Both the position numbers and the translations under genes were made by a program. 30,218 nucleotides of DNA, from NCBI GenBank assembly GCA_938009335.1, contig CALLHT010000130.1:1-30218 (forward strand), written 5' to 3'. The notes beneath the pieces were generated by a model. That model had not been told where the DNA came from and ran no database searches. It saw only the letters and a program-made list of their open reading frames with translations. Positions 15,628 through 24,325 of the stretch are shown here, piece by piece (positions within the stretch are counted from its first letter, which is position 1; every line of letters begins with the position of its first letter). This DNA comes from an uncultured Rhizobiaceae group bacterium. GTDB lineage: Bacteria; Pseudomonadota; Alphaproteobacteria; Rhizobiales; Rhizobiaceae.

Positions 15628-16029
15628 TCAGTGAACTTGGCGGCAGGTTTCTAGACCCTGCAAACACGTTAAAACGTTCGCATATGACCCTACAAATTCG
15701 GTCACTTGTTCAGAGACTTCTGCCTCATCGTAAATTTCGACTGTGCCGGTTTCCTGATTGCATAAGATAAACACCACATGCGCTTCCAGTTCATCAAAAG
15801 CATGAACGATTGCCGCAGCGCGAAAATCCGGCTTCTCGAACAAGCTTCCTGGAATCTCAAAAAGAAACAGACACCCTGCCCGTTCTGCAGTGTGTGTCAC
15901 CATCTCTAAAAAGTCGCGTTCAAGATCGGAATTCTCGACTTGGCTGAACAGTGCGACAATCGGGTTCTTGTTAGCTGTGGCTGAGTTGAAAAGAGCCGGT
16001 TTTTCCGGATTTATGGATTGCGATTGCAT
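15628..16029 (-). CDS. Small protein of unknown function
   Basis: I do not recognise this 133-residue protein. It has no signal peptide or membrane segment. It alternates hydrophobic strands and helices (NPIVALFSQV, GCLFLFEIPG, AHVVFILCN, GTVEIYDEAEV), suggesting a compact alpha/beta fold with an acidic surface. A GGGAG ribosome-binding site lies seven bases before the ATG, which supports a real gene. It converges on the HAD gene with a four-base gap and is divergent from the DUF1499 gene. Confidence 0.65.
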   Translation of the reverse strand: MQSQSINPEKPALFNSATANKNPIVALFSQVENSDLERDFLEMVTHTAERAGCLFLFEIPGSLFEKPDFRAAAIVHAFDELEAHVVFILCNQETGTVEIYDEAEVSEQVTEFVGSYANVLTCLQGLETCRQVH

Positions 16030-16045
16030 AATTTACTCCCTGACA

Positions 16046-16075
16046 TTGACTTCAGTCAGCCCCAATTTTTGATAA
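16046..16075 (+). promoter_or_regulatory. Putative sigma-70 promoter of the DUF1499 gene
   Basis: TTGACT (16046-16051) and TGATAA (16070-16075) are spaced by 18 bases, about 75 bases before the start of the DUF1499 gene and in the divergent gap. The call is from consensus only. Confidence 0.4.
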
Positions 16076-16149
16076 AATACTTGCTCCGTGGTGATTTCGA
16101 GGCGAAATAGGGGAAATCTTGCGCAACATGCGCGTAACAGGAGCCGGAC

Positions 16150-17040
16150 ATGGCAGGTATTTATGTTGAGAGATATTCGCGCGCAGCCGTATGGTGCCAG
16201 CGGTTAGCATTCTTTCTCATCCCTTATTTTATTGCTGTCATTATCTTGTTTAGATTATCCAAGATCGAAACCTCGCAGCTGTTTGCGCTCATTGGAGTGG
16301 GCTTTATGCTGTTGCTTATATCGCTTGTGTTCGCGTTTCGCTCGATTTCAGAGCTTTGGACAAAGGGCTACCGCGGAGGCACAATGGTGGTGCGCGGTTT
16401 ATTGATAACCCTCATCATGCTCGTTCCTTTTGTGTATTTTTCTTTTTTGGCGCTGCAATTTCCACTGGCAAATGATGTGTCGACCGATCCATTCAATCCG
16501 CCAGATTATGTAACGGCTGAGGAAACGCGCGAAGGGTTAGCAGACAAGGGGGTTAATCCGGTTGGAGATTACGCGCGTGAACATGCTCTTAAAATAATTG
16601 GTGCTTATCCGCGATTGCAACCAAGACGCTATCCAGCCGGCGCAGAACGTGTTCTTGAAGCAGTACGCGGTATCGTGGAAGAGAACGAATGGCCAATAAC
16701 CGGTTCGCAAGGCATTCCGGAAAGCAAGCCGGAGGCGACTGATACAGAACTGGCTGACAACACAGAAGCCACAAGCGAAACTGACGAAGACACCGCTTCT
16801 CTGGAAGACGCTGCGGAAACGCCGGATGATATCTATTTCGAATTCATTGAGCGCACATTAGTCCTTGGATTTGAAAACGATGTCGTCATTCGTATTGTCA
16901 GCGAAGATCGAAATACCTTGGTTGATATGCGAGCATCATCACGATTGGGCCGACATGACTTCGGTTATAATGCGCAACTGATCGAACGGATATTGACACA
17001 ATTGGATGCAGCACTTTTGGGAATTGCGGGCGAAGGCTAG
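16150..17040 (+). CDS. Membrane-anchored DUF1499 protein with an acidic insert
   Basis: This is a 296-residue inner-membrane protein. Three hydrophobic segments lie at about 16-36, 45-64 and 80-103, followed by a soluble C-terminal DUF1499 domain (about 150-292). The domain is recognised by YPAGAERVLEAVRGIVEENEW, TLVLGFENDVVIRI and the signature VDMRASSRLGRHDFGYNAQLI. About 38 residues (190-227) very rich in Glu, Asp, Thr and Ala interrupt the domain between its first and second strands; most family members lack such a stretch. The ATG follows AGGAG at good spacing. Its stop abuts the stop of the MBL gene with no base between. The function of DUF1499 proteins is unknown. Confidence 0.85.
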   Translation: MAGIYVERYSRAAVWCQRLAFFLIPYFIAVIILFRLSKIETSQLFALIGVGFMLLLISLVFAFRSISELWTKGYRGGTMVVRGLLITLIMLVPFVYFSFLALQFPLANDVSTDPFNPPDYVTAEETREGLADKGVNPVGDYAREHALKIIGAYPRLQPRRYPAGAERVLEAVRGIVEENEWPITGSQGIPESKPEATDTELADNTEATSETDEDTASLEDAAETPDDIYFEFIERTLVLGFENDVVIRIVSEDRNTLVDMRASSRLGRHDFGYNAQLIERILTQLDAALLGIAGEG

Positions 17041-17949
17041 TCAGACAGGAGCGTAAACTCCGTCTAATGAAGGCGGGCCATCGCAAGCAATCTTGCCCTG
17101 AGCAACAAGGTCTTCGATATGGGCGAACACCGAGAGCCCCGCAGCACCATGCAATCGCGGGTCTGTATCTTTGTAGATTACTTTTACCACTTCAGGAATC
17201 GTCTGATCACCAGCCCTTATCCTGGATAGAACCGCAGTTTCGCGCATTTTACGATGCGCCTTTAAGGCCCGAACAAATTCTGGTGCACGTTGTAGTCGAC
17301 CGCCGTGCCCCGGCCAATAGAGCGTTTCAGTTCGTTTGGTCATTTTGGCAAGTGAGGCCATATAATCCGCCATACTACCATCGGGCGGGGCTACGATAGA
17401 GGTTGACCACGCCATGACATGATCACCCGAAAACAGCATGTCAGTGTCCAACAATGCAAAACAGGCATGGTTCTTAGTATGACCCGGCGTATGGATGGTT
17501 TCGAGTTTCCAGCCTTGGCCATCAATCACCTCACCATCCGCTAAAAAATGATCGGGAACAAAGTCTCGATCTGCTGCTGCATCGAGCGAGTTGGTCTCTC
17601 CCATGTAAAGCTCTCGGGAATCCCGATGAACACCTTCTGCAAGCAACGGAGCCCCCGTTGCTTCTTGCAGCGGCCGGGCTAGAGGCGAATGATCCATATG
17701 GGTGTGCGTCAGGATAATATGTGAAACGGTTCTGCCCTTCAGCGTGTCCATTAAGAGGTCAAAGTGACTCTCAATTGCAGGACCAGGATCAATAACAGCC
17801 ACACTTTCCTCGCCCAGGATGTAGGTGTTGGTTCCTTTGAATGTAAAAGGACTTTCGTTGGGCGCTGTAATACGTTGAAGACCCGGTTCTAATTCAACCG
17901 CGGTTCCATGGGCTGGATCAAATTCTACTCGAAAGGATGGTGCAGACAT
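17041..17949 (-). CDS. MBL-fold metallo-hydrolase (LACTB2/glyoxalase II-like)
   Basis: This 302-residue cytoplasmic hydrolase carries the metal-binding motif THTHMDH (81-87). The other ligands are His157 (PGHTKNH), Asp176 (FSGDHVM) and His215 (WPGHGG), which complete a two-metal site. The C-terminal 75 residues are helical with a winged-helix-like end, as in LACTB2-type proteins. The family includes glyoxalase II-like esterases and ribonucleases, so the substrate is open. It converges with the DUF1499 gene at zero distance and is divergent from bioY. Confidence 0.9.
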   Translation of the reverse strand: MSAPSFRVEFDPAHGTAVELEPGLQRITAPNESPFTFKGTNTYILGEESVAVIDPGPAIESHFDLLMDTLKGRTVSHIILTHTHMDHSPLARPLQEATGAPLLAEGVHRDSRELYMGETNSLDAAADRDFVPDHFLADGEVIDGQGWKLETIHTPGHTKNHACFALLDTDMLFSGDHVMAWSTSIVAPPDGSMADYMASLAKMTKRTETLYWPGHGGRLQRAPEFVRALKAHRKMRETAVLSRIRAGDQTIPEVVKVIYKDTDPRLHGAAGLSVFAHIEDLVAQGKIACDGPPSLDGVYAPV

Positions 17950-18038
17950 GAATTGTTGGTTCGCATTTTTATACGCTTGATGGGAACAAGCTAAGCCAAT
18001 ATACCAGTTCCAATTACTTGTTCATGGAGATACGTTCA

Positions 18039-18638
18039 ATGTCAATCGCTACCACTAATGGAGCACTCGCCAGCCGTTCGATTTCGCAAAGCGCTTACCG
18101 CATGGCACTCTACCCCGTCCTTGTAATCTTTGGCATCGCACTCATCGCACTGTCAGCAAAAATTCAAGTGCCTTTCTGGCCTGTGCCCATGACATTGCAA
18201 ACCCTTGCGATTGCGGGACTTGCAGCCGCGTATGGCTTTAGACTTGGACTCGCAACCATTATTGCTTATCTAGCTGCAGGCTACATGGGCGCGCCGGTTT
18301 TCGCTGGTCCCGCTGCCGGACCATTGTATTTCGTTGGTCCAACTGCAGGTTTCTTAGCAGGTTTTGTGGTTTTGACTGCGATTACAGGTTTTGTTGCTGA
18401 TCGCGTTCGCTCTGGCAATGCATTCGCTTTGTTTGGCGCAATGATAGTTGGCGATATCCTTTTGTTTGCAATGGGTTTTGCGTGGCTTGCATATTTCTTT
18501 GTCACCGGCAGCGGTAACATGCTTGGCGCAGAAACCGCCTGGAGCATCATAAATCCGTTTATCGTTGGCGACATCGTTAAGATGGCTCTTGCGGCAGCTC
18601 TGGTTCCTGCAATCAGCAATTTGATGCGCAATAAATAG
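18039..18638 (+). CDS. bioY: Biotin transporter substrate-binding subunit BioY
   Basis: BioY is the S-component of biotin ECF transporters, able to bind biotin and in some bacteria to transport it without BioMN. From the ATG at 18039 (GGAGA ribosome-binding site eight bases upstream) it has 199 residues and six hydrophobic segments. Family signatures are VPFWPVPMTLQTLAI (44-58), GYMGAPVFAG (81-90) and FVGPTAGFLAGF (98-109). No bioM or bioN gene is adjacent. I looked upstream for the BioR operator type TTATCTATAA known from alphaproteobacteria and found none. A strong terminator follows. Confidence 0.95.
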   Translation: MSIATTNGALASRSISQSAYRMALYPVLVIFGIALIALSAKIQVPFWPVPMTLQTLAIAGLAAAYGFRLGLATIIAYLAAGYMGAPVFAGPAAGPLYFVGPTAGFLAGFVVLTAITGFVADRVRSGNAFALFGAMIVGDILLFAMGFAWLAYFFVTGSGNMLGAETAWSIINPFIVGDIVKMALAAALVPAISNLMRNK

Positions 18639-18674
18639 AACCTAAGGATGAGGATTTCCTCAGCCGACAAAATC

Positions 18675-18709
18675 AAATGGCCGATAACAGACTGTTATTG
18701 GCCATTTTT
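18675..18709 (+). terminator. Strong intrinsic terminator of bioY
   Basis: Arms AAATGGCCGATAAC and GTTATTGGCCATTT pair along their whole length with a single G-T wobble, closing a small loop, and run into TTTTT ending at 18709. A small GAGG/CCTC hairpin sits just upstream near 18650. This cleanly separates bioY from the next gene. Confidence 0.9.
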
Positions 18710-18796
18710 CTTGAAAACCATGCACTGTAATTCTCGAATTTGTGCTGGAAAATATCGTACTCATGTGATGTAACTCATCGTAGAGGGTCACATCAG

Positions 18797-21712
18797 ATGC
18801 GGGACGCGGCGTTCATGCCAAAAGAACTATTCAAGCTACGTCGGTGTGCGCAGTTACTTGCAGCACTATACGCGTTGACCTTTTGCATACTATTAACTCC
18901 GGCGCTGGCGCTTGAACCTGTGAGCGTTTCAAAAGACGATATCGCACTCGATATCACTGGAGCTGTAGACCCTTACCTTCGCTCTGACGGCACTCTCAAA
19001 ATCTCAACCGCACCGGATGCGGAAGGTATCGTAAGACGCATTGAAGTGAGGTCCAAAAAGGCAGAGGGAAATTCCTATTGGGCGGTCTTTGCCCTTGCAA
19101 ACACAAGCGATGAGCAAATCGACCGAGTTATCGTTGCTCCTCACTATAGATTGGTCGGCTCCGGGTTAGTATGGCCTGATCTCGATACAAGCCGCATCAC
19201 CGGCATCACGCCCAGCGAAGGGTTTTCGCTAGACCGCCAACGCGATTCTTCTGCGGATGCATTCTTGATCACACTAGACCCCGGCGCCGTCATTACATTG
19301 ATCGCTGAACAGAAAACAGCCGACCTGCCAAAACTCTACCTATGGGAGCCAGCTGCTTACAAAGATGCCGCGAACAGTTACACACTTTATCATGGAATTG
19401 TTTTGGGCATTGCTGGTTTGCTTGCTGTCTTTTTGACCATTTTGTTCGTCATCAAAGGCTCCGCCATGTTCCCTGCGACCGCTGCACTTGCATGGGGAGT
19501 ATTGGCATATGTTTGTGTGGATTTTGCATTTGTAAATCGGATCCTTGCAGCTCCGGAAGCAACAGAACCATTCTGGCGCGCAAGCACAGAGGTCTTTCTG
19601 TCGGGTAGTTTGGTGGTTTTCGTCTACGCCTACCTCTCGTTGCGTCGATGGAACGTGAACTTTCTTTTTATCACGATTGCATGGCTGCTTGGTCTGATCA
19701 TCACTATGGGCGTTTCTGTAATAGAACCAAATGTAGCGTCTGGTATTGCACGGATGTCACTTGCTACACTTGTGATCATCGGCATAATTCTTATTCCCTT
19801 ACTTGCGTTCAAGAAGTTCGATAGAGCCATCATGCTGGTCCCGACATGGATTTTGCTGATTGCCTGGACCGGCATCGCAGGACTTACAATCTCTGGCCAA
19901 ATCGCAAACGACATTGTTCAGCCAGCGCTCGCCGGTGGATTGGTTCTGATCGTGCTATTGCTCTCTTTTACAGTCATGCAGCATGCGTTTTCTGGTGGGG
20001 CTTTCGCACAAGGGTTGGTGAGCGACACGGAACGCTCTGCGCTGGCTCTTTCAGGTTCTGGTGACGTACTTTGGGATTGGGATGTGGGGCGTGACATCAT
20101 TTCCATGGATGATAACATTCAACACATCCTTAACTTGCCAAGGAAGGCATTGACTACCCAGCCGTCGGCTTGGCAAAACATGTTGCATCCCAATGACCGA
20201 GACCGTTTCAGTGCCACCCTTTCTGCAATGCAGGAACACAAACGTGGCCGTATATCGCAGAGCTTTCGGATGAAGGCCGCAGACGGCCACTTCCATTGGT
20301 TTAAACTAAGAGCCCGTCCGATGATCAACAGCATTGGAGAAGTGAGCCGTTGTATCGGGACGCTGACAGACATTACGGATCAGAAAAAATCTGAAGAGAG
20401 ATTGTTGCAGGATTCTATCCGCGATCATCTGACTGGCCTTGAAAACCAGGAAATGTTTGTCGAACGACTAGGGACCATGATCGCTCTTGCCAGAGAACAT
20501 CAAGACCTGCGCCCAACTGTGTTCTTTGTAGACATTGACCAGTTCCACGAAATCAATCTCCAGCATGGGTATTCGGTGGGCGATACGATCCTACTCACGG
20601 TTTCCAGAAGATTGTCGCGATTGTTAAAACCCGGCGATAGCTTGGCGCGACTTTCGGGAGATCAGTTCGTAATCATGCTGACGTCTGAGACAGAAGCACG
20701 AAATATTGCGAGTTTTGCGGATGCAATTCGTACCGCAATCACTGCCCCAATAGATTTTGCTGAGAACAAACTCTATCTCACCACATCGATTGGATTGGCA
20801 AGCTGGACGACTGAGCACACATTTGCACAACAAATGATGCGAGATGCGGAAGTCGCCAAAACGGAAGCGAAACGCAAAGGTGGCAATCAGACGATTACTT
20901 TCCAGCCCGCCTTCCGCACAACAAAAGACGATACAGTTATTTTGTTGGAAGATCTGCGCAAGGCTATTGAGCGAGATGAGATAACACTCCAGTATCAACC
21001 GATTGTTAGTCTACAAGAACGTGTTACCGTTGGCTTTGAAGCGCTGGTACGTTGGCAACACCCACGCTTGGGGACATTAATGCCAACAGATTTCGTTCCA
21101 ATTGCTGAAAGTTCTGGATTGATAAATCAAATCGGCGTGCATGTGATGAACAAGGCAGCTTCCGACTTTGCTGAAGTTTCGGCAAAGTCTGGTCAAAACC
21201 TGTTTGTCAGTGTCAACATTTCCAGCCGTGAACTTTTGCGAAGTGATATTGTGCAAGACATTGATCACGCGCTTAAAAACAGTGGCCTATCTGCCAATCA
21301 ATTGCGGATAGAGGTGACCGAAAGCATGGTCATGGACAATCCGGAGCACTCAACGCAAATTCTGCGCCGCATCAGAGATCTTGGGGTAAGCATCTCTCTT
21401 GATGATTTTGGCACCGGGTACTCAAGCCTTTCCTATCTGCTGAAATTTGCGTTTGACACAATCAAGATCGATAAATCGTTTGTGCAAGCACGGGCCCAAC
21501 ATGAAAGACTTGTTATTCTGCGATCCATCATCGCGCTGGCTCACAGTCTTGATCAGTCGATTATTGCAGAGGGCATCGAGTATGAATCCGATGTCACAGA
21601 CCTATTGCAACTCGGGTGTGAGTTTGCACAAGGCTATTTCTTCGGGGAGCCAATGCAGGTCAATGAAGTTGTAAAACTAGTACTTGATGAAGCTGCTGGC
21701 GAACGTGCATAA
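18797..21712 (+). CDS. 7-TM sensor with PAS, degenerate GGDEF and intact EAL domains (probable c-di-GMP phosphodiesterase)
   Basis: From the ATG at 18797 (GAGGG about ten bases upstream) the protein has 971 residues. A signal peptide or first helix is followed by a periplasmic beta-rich domain (about 40-190), then seven hydrophobic segments (about 194-397) in a layout like 7TMR-DISM receptors. A PAS domain follows (about 410-530, with DVLWDWDV and the PAC end IGTLTDITDQK). The GGDEF domain has SGDQF near 617 instead of GG(D/E)EF, so cyclase activity is doubtful. The EAL domain keeps GFEALVRW (about 745), VNISSREL, EVTES, DDFGTGYSSL, IKIDKSFV, EGIE and the late FAQGYFFG, so it should hydrolyse c-di-GMP. 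It is monocistronic. It probably links an envelope signal to motility or biofilm decisions. Confidence 0.92.
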   Translation: MRDAAFMPKELFKLRRCAQLLAALYALTFCILLTPALALEPVSVSKDDIALDITGAVDPYLRSDGTLKISTAPDAEGIVRRIEVRSKKAEGNSYWAVFALANTSDEQIDRVIVAPHYRLVGSGLVWPDLDTSRITGITPSEGFSLDRQRDSSADAFLITLDPGAVITLIAEQKTADLPKLYLWEPAAYKDAANSYTLYHGIVLGIAGLLAVFLTILFVIKGSAMFPATAALAWGVLAYVCVDFAFVNRILAAPEATEPFWRASTEVFLSGSLVVFVYAYLSLRRWNVNFLFITIAWLLGLIITMGVSVIEPNVASGIARMSLATLVIIGIILIPLLAFKKFDRAIMLVPTWILLIAWTGIAGLTISGQIANDIVQPALAGGLVLIVLLLSFTVMQHAFSGGAFAQGLVSDTERSALALSGSGDVLWDWDVGRDIISMDDNIQHILNLPRKALTTQPSAWQNMLHPNDRDRFSATLSAMQEHKRGRISQSFRMKAADGHFHWFKLRARPMINSIGEVSRCIGTLTDITDQKKSEERLLQDSIRDHLTGLENQEMFVERLGTMIALAREHQDLRPTVFFVDIDQFHEINLQHGYSVGDTILLTVSRRLSRLLKPGDSLARLSGDQFVIMLTSETEARNIASFADAIRTAITAPIDFAENKLYLTTSIGLASWTTEHTFAQQMMRDAEVAKTEAKRKGGNQTITFQPAFRTTKDDTVILLEDLRKAIERDEITLQYQPIVSLQERVTVGFEALVRWQHPRLGTLMPTDFVPIAESSGLINQIGVHVMNKAASDFAEVSAKSGQNLFVSVNISSRELLRSDIVQDIDHALKNSGLSANQLRIEVTESMVMDNPEHSTQILRRIRDLGVSISLDDFGTGYSSLSYLLKFAFDTIKIDKSFVQARAQHERLVILRSIIALAHSLDQSIIAEGIEYESDVTDLLQLGCEFAQGYFFGEPMQVNEVVKLVLDEAAGERA

Positions 21713-21768
21713 ACTGCCAACTTGCGTGCGCTGTATTCTCACCAGCAAAAAATGATTAGGTCTTAATA

Positions 21769-22362
21769 TCAGGCGTGACCAATATCGCTGGATAATGCAG
21801 TCGAACTTATTCCGAGCAAAGCAAGACTAGAATCGTAACGCTTGTCGATATCCGTTTCGAAAATGATGCTTTCGTCCGCATCAACCGTTAGCCATCCATT
21901 TGATGTTATTTCATCTTCCAACTGGCCTGCCGACCAACCTGAATATCCTAAAGCGATCATATTCTTGGCCGGTCCTTTTCCGGTTGCGATTGCCCGTAAG
22001 ATATCCAATGTGGCAGTCAACCTTACATTTCCACTGACATGAAGCGTTGATTCACTGTCAAACTCCGGTGTGTGCAATACAAATCCGCGACCTGGCTCAA
22101 CTGGCCCACCTACATAAAGAGTTCGAGCCATAATTTCTTCGGGCAACATGCTTATCTCAGATGACTCTACGATCTCTAACTGTTGCAGAAACTCGGGCAT
22201 AGTCGGAGATTCCAATGCCTGATTGAAAATGAACCCCATCGCGCCCTCATCGGAATGCGCGCATAGGTAGATCACGCTTCGTTCGAAGCGTTGGTCGCCC
22301 ATCCCTGGCATCGCAATTAGAAACTTGCCGCAAAGGCTTGGAAATGAAGCACTTTTATTCAT
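21769..22362 (-). CDS. yqgE: YqgE/AlgH (UPF0301) family protein
   Basis: This 197-residue cytoplasmic protein shows the family signature throughout: GKFLIAMPGMGDQRFERSV, then AHSDEGAMGFIFN, YVGGPVEPGRGFVLH and ALGYSGWSAGQLEDEI. Family members are mostly of unknown role; AlgH was linked to alginate regulation in Pseudomonas. The ATG follows AGGATAA. It is divergent from the DsbD-domain gene with a 166-base gap that holds a candidate promoter and a small palindrome. Confidence 0.95.
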   Translation of the reverse strand: MNKSASFPSLCGKFLIAMPGMGDQRFERSVIYLCAHSDEGAMGFIFNQALESPTMPEFLQQLEIVESSEISMLPEEIMARTLYVGGPVEPGRGFVLHTPEFDSESTLHVSGNVRLTATLDILRAIATGKGPAKNMIALGYSGWSAGQLEDEITSNGWLTVDADESIIFETDIDKRYDSSLALLGISSTALSSDIGHA

Positions 22363-22413
22363 AAGATTATCCTACCACATGTCGAACCATAATATGAAAC
22401 CAATTGCTGAGCG

Positions 22414-22443
22414 TTGATAGCATATGCCTCACTTAAATATGAT
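22414..22443 (+). promoter_or_regulatory. Candidate promoter of the DsbD-domain gene
   Basis: TTGATA (22414-22419) and TATGAT (22438-22443) are 18 bases apart in the gap between yqgE and the DsbD-domain gene. A short inverted repeat GTAAT-N7-ATTAC (22459-22475) follows directly and could be an operator. The call is from consensus only. Confidence 0.3.
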
Positions 22444-22528
22444 TTTAGGAACTTTATCGTAATTAGACCTATTACAAACAGCGCATTAATATCAACTTGT
22501 AAGAAACTAACTGAGACAGGAACACATT

Positions 22529-23335
22529 GTGAACCGCGCATTCAAAATCGCTACGGCAACCTTTGCTACTCTACTGTCTACGGTTGCGCCACTCTCTGCT
22601 GCAAGTTCAGATTGGGCAGATCTGGGTGGTGGTAAAGCACGTTTGGTCGCTGATTTTAATCCGCAAACTGGGAAATTGGACGCCGCGATTGAGGTTAAGC
22701 TGATCAAAGGGTGGTCGACTTACTGGCGCTATCCTGGAAGTACCGGCATCCCTCCTATGTTTGACTTCTCCGCATCTCAAAATGTGTCTCTCAGCCCGAT
22801 TGAGTTTCCCTCACCTAGTCTACAGGTGAGTGGTGACGCCCGATATGCGGGATACAAAAACTCTGTTGTTTTTCCTCTCTCAGGCGACGTAAGCAGCAAC
22901 CAGAGTCCCACGCTCAATCTCGATATGCTTATCGGAGTTTGCGAAGAGATTTGCATCCCCGCCAAAGCAAACTTTACGATTACGCCTGATCAGTTCTTCC
23001 AATCAGATCCAGTCGCAAAGCGCGTTCTGTCGTTTGCTAAACTAAAAATGCCCACTCAAATGAAGCCTTCAGATGTGTCGCTTAAAATGAACCAACTAAA
23101 CGAAGATACACTTGAGATTGGTCTGACCTATCCACTAGAAGGCAATACACCCGCTCTTTTCGCAGAAGGCCCCTCTGATTGGTATTTGACGCCCGCCGAA
23201 TTTAAGAGTGAAGCAGACGGCAGACTTACGTTTCATCTTGATCTGAAAAATATTCCCAAAAATGCGGAAGTCACACCTGAGAAGTTAGCCCTTACGTTTG
23301 TTGCAGGCACCAAGGGGATTGAAATTCGGGATTGA
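22529..23335 (+). CDS. Exported DsbD N-terminal-domain (DsbD-alpha/ScsB-like) protein
   Basis: This is a 268-residue protein starting at GTG, with an ACAGGA ribosome-binding site. Residues 1-25 are a signal peptide. The rest matches the periplasmic N-terminal domain of DsbD: KGWSTYWRYPGSTGIPP (about 60-76) and the redox pair Cys138 and Cys142 in GVCEEICIPA. The membrane part and the thioredoxin-like C-terminal part of full DsbD are absent, so the protein would depend on a separate electron source such as a CcdA-like protein. It lies upstream of the peroxiredoxin gene, 60 bases away, in the same direction. It probably takes part in periplasmic thiol reduction; the partner is not known. Confidence 0.85.
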   Translation: MNRAFKIATATFATLLSTVAPLSAASSDWADLGGGKARLVADFNPQTGKLDAAIEVKLIKGWSTYWRYPGSTGIPPMFDFSASQNVSLSPIEFPSPSLQVSGDARYAGYKNSVVFPLSGDVSSNQSPTLNLDMLIGVCEEICIPAKANFTITPDQFFQSDPVAKRVLSFAKLKMPTQMKPSDVSLKMNQLNEDTLEIGLTYPLEGNTPALFAEGPSDWYLTPAEFKSEADGRLTFHLDLKNIPKNAEVTPEKLALTFVAGTKGIEIRD

Positions 23336-23395
23336 TCCTAATGCTAAAGGGCTTATATCCAGATCAACAATACAATTTTGATCTGGAGAAAATTT

Positions 23396-23881
23396 ATGGC
23401 TATTGGCGTTGGCGAGAAACTACCTGAGGCAACCTTTACGTACATGGCTGAAGACGGCCCGGCACAAAAAACCACATCAGATATTTTTGCTGGAAAAAAG
23501 GTTGTACTCTTTGCCGTACCTGGTGCGTTTACTCCAACCTGTAATGCCAATCATCTCCCGGGCTATGTCACACATGCGGAAGCGATTAAGGCAAAAGGCG
23601 TGGATGATATTGCGGTTGTTTCCGTAAACGATGTGTTTGTGATGAGCCAATGGGCTGGTGCTTCTGGCGGTGATGCCGGCATTCATTTTCTCGCGGATGG
23701 AAGCGCAGACTTTACCAAGGCGGTTGGCCTCGATATGGATATGTCTGCTTTTGGAATGGGTACGCGCTCAATGCGGTATGCAATGATCGTTGAAGACGGT
23801 ACTGTCACGACCTTAAATGTTGAGGATTCGCCTAAGGATGCAGTTGCATCGGGTGCAGAGACAATTCTTGCAGCTTTGTAA
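23396..23881 (+). CDS. Peroxiredoxin of the Prx5 type
   Basis: This 161-residue cytoplasmic enzyme reduces peroxides. The peroxidatic cysteine is Cys49 in PGAFTPTCNANHLPG, the Prx5 signature; no other cysteine is present, so resolution must use glutathione/glutaredoxin or another thiol. The ATG at 23396 follows GGAGA; the open frame extends six codons upstream, but that start is less likely. The gene is convergent with rnhA, six bases apart. The pairing with a redox protein upstream fits an oxidative-stress role. Confidence 0.95.
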   Translation: MAIGVGEKLPEATFTYMAEDGPAQKTTSDIFAGKKVVLFAVPGAFTPTCNANHLPGYVTHAEAIKAKGVDDIAVVSVNDVFVMSQWAGASGGDAGIHFLADGSADFTKAVGLDMDMSAFGMGTRSMRYAMIVEDGTVTTLNVEDSPKDAVASGAETILAAL

Positions 23882-23887
23882 GAAAGC

Positions 23888-24325
23888 CTAAGCTTTATAA
23901 TCTTCCATACCGAGGCGGGCGAGTTCGTCCGCCTTTTCATTTTCGGGATGGCCTGCATGGCCTTTGACCCAATGCCAATTCACTTTGTGACGTGAAACGG
24001 CCTCGTCCAACGCTTGCCAAAGTTCGGCATTCTTAACTGGCTTTTTGTTTGCGGTTTTCCAGCCATTTTTCTTCCAGCCAAATATCCAGCCGGTCATCCC
24101 ACCCTTCACGTATTGCGAGTCCGTTGTGAGTTCTACTTCACAGGCTTCCTTCAGCGCATTGAGCGCTTCAATCGCAGCAGTGAGTTCCATTCGGTTGTTA
24201 GTGGTTTCTGCTTCGCCACCATAGAGTTCTTTCTCTTTGTCACCAAAGCGCAATAATGCCCCCCAACCGCCAGGTCCCGGATTGCCTGAACAGGCGCCAT
24301 CGGTCCATATCTCTACGCGCTTCAT
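23888..24325 (-). CDS. rnhA: Ribonuclease HI
   Basis: RNase HI cuts the RNA strand of RNA:DNA hybrids in replication and R-loop removal. The 145-residue length is normal. The catalytic residues are Asp9 (TDGACSGNPGPGGWG), Glu47 (NNRMELTA), Asp69 (TTDSQYV) and Asp133 (ENEKADELA), with the assisting His123 in KGHAGH. The start overlaps the thrB stop by four bases (ATGA), showing translational coupling at the end of the operon. Confidence 0.97.
   Translation of the reverse strand: MKRVEIWTDGACSGNPGPGGWGALLRFGDKEKELYGGEAETTNNRMELTAAIEALNALKEACEVELTTDSQYVKGGMTGWIFGWKKNGWKTANKKPVKNAELWQALDEAVSRHKVNWHWVKGHAGHPENEKADELARLGMEDYKA

Noticed and set aside
17950..18038. BioR operator upstream of bioY
   Set aside because: No TTATCTATAA-like sequence was found in the gap.
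23883..23896. AAAGC-CTAA-GCTTT palindrome at the peroxiredoxin/rnhA junction
   Set aside because: It is too short and AT-rich for a terminator call; it probably arises by chance around the two stop codons.
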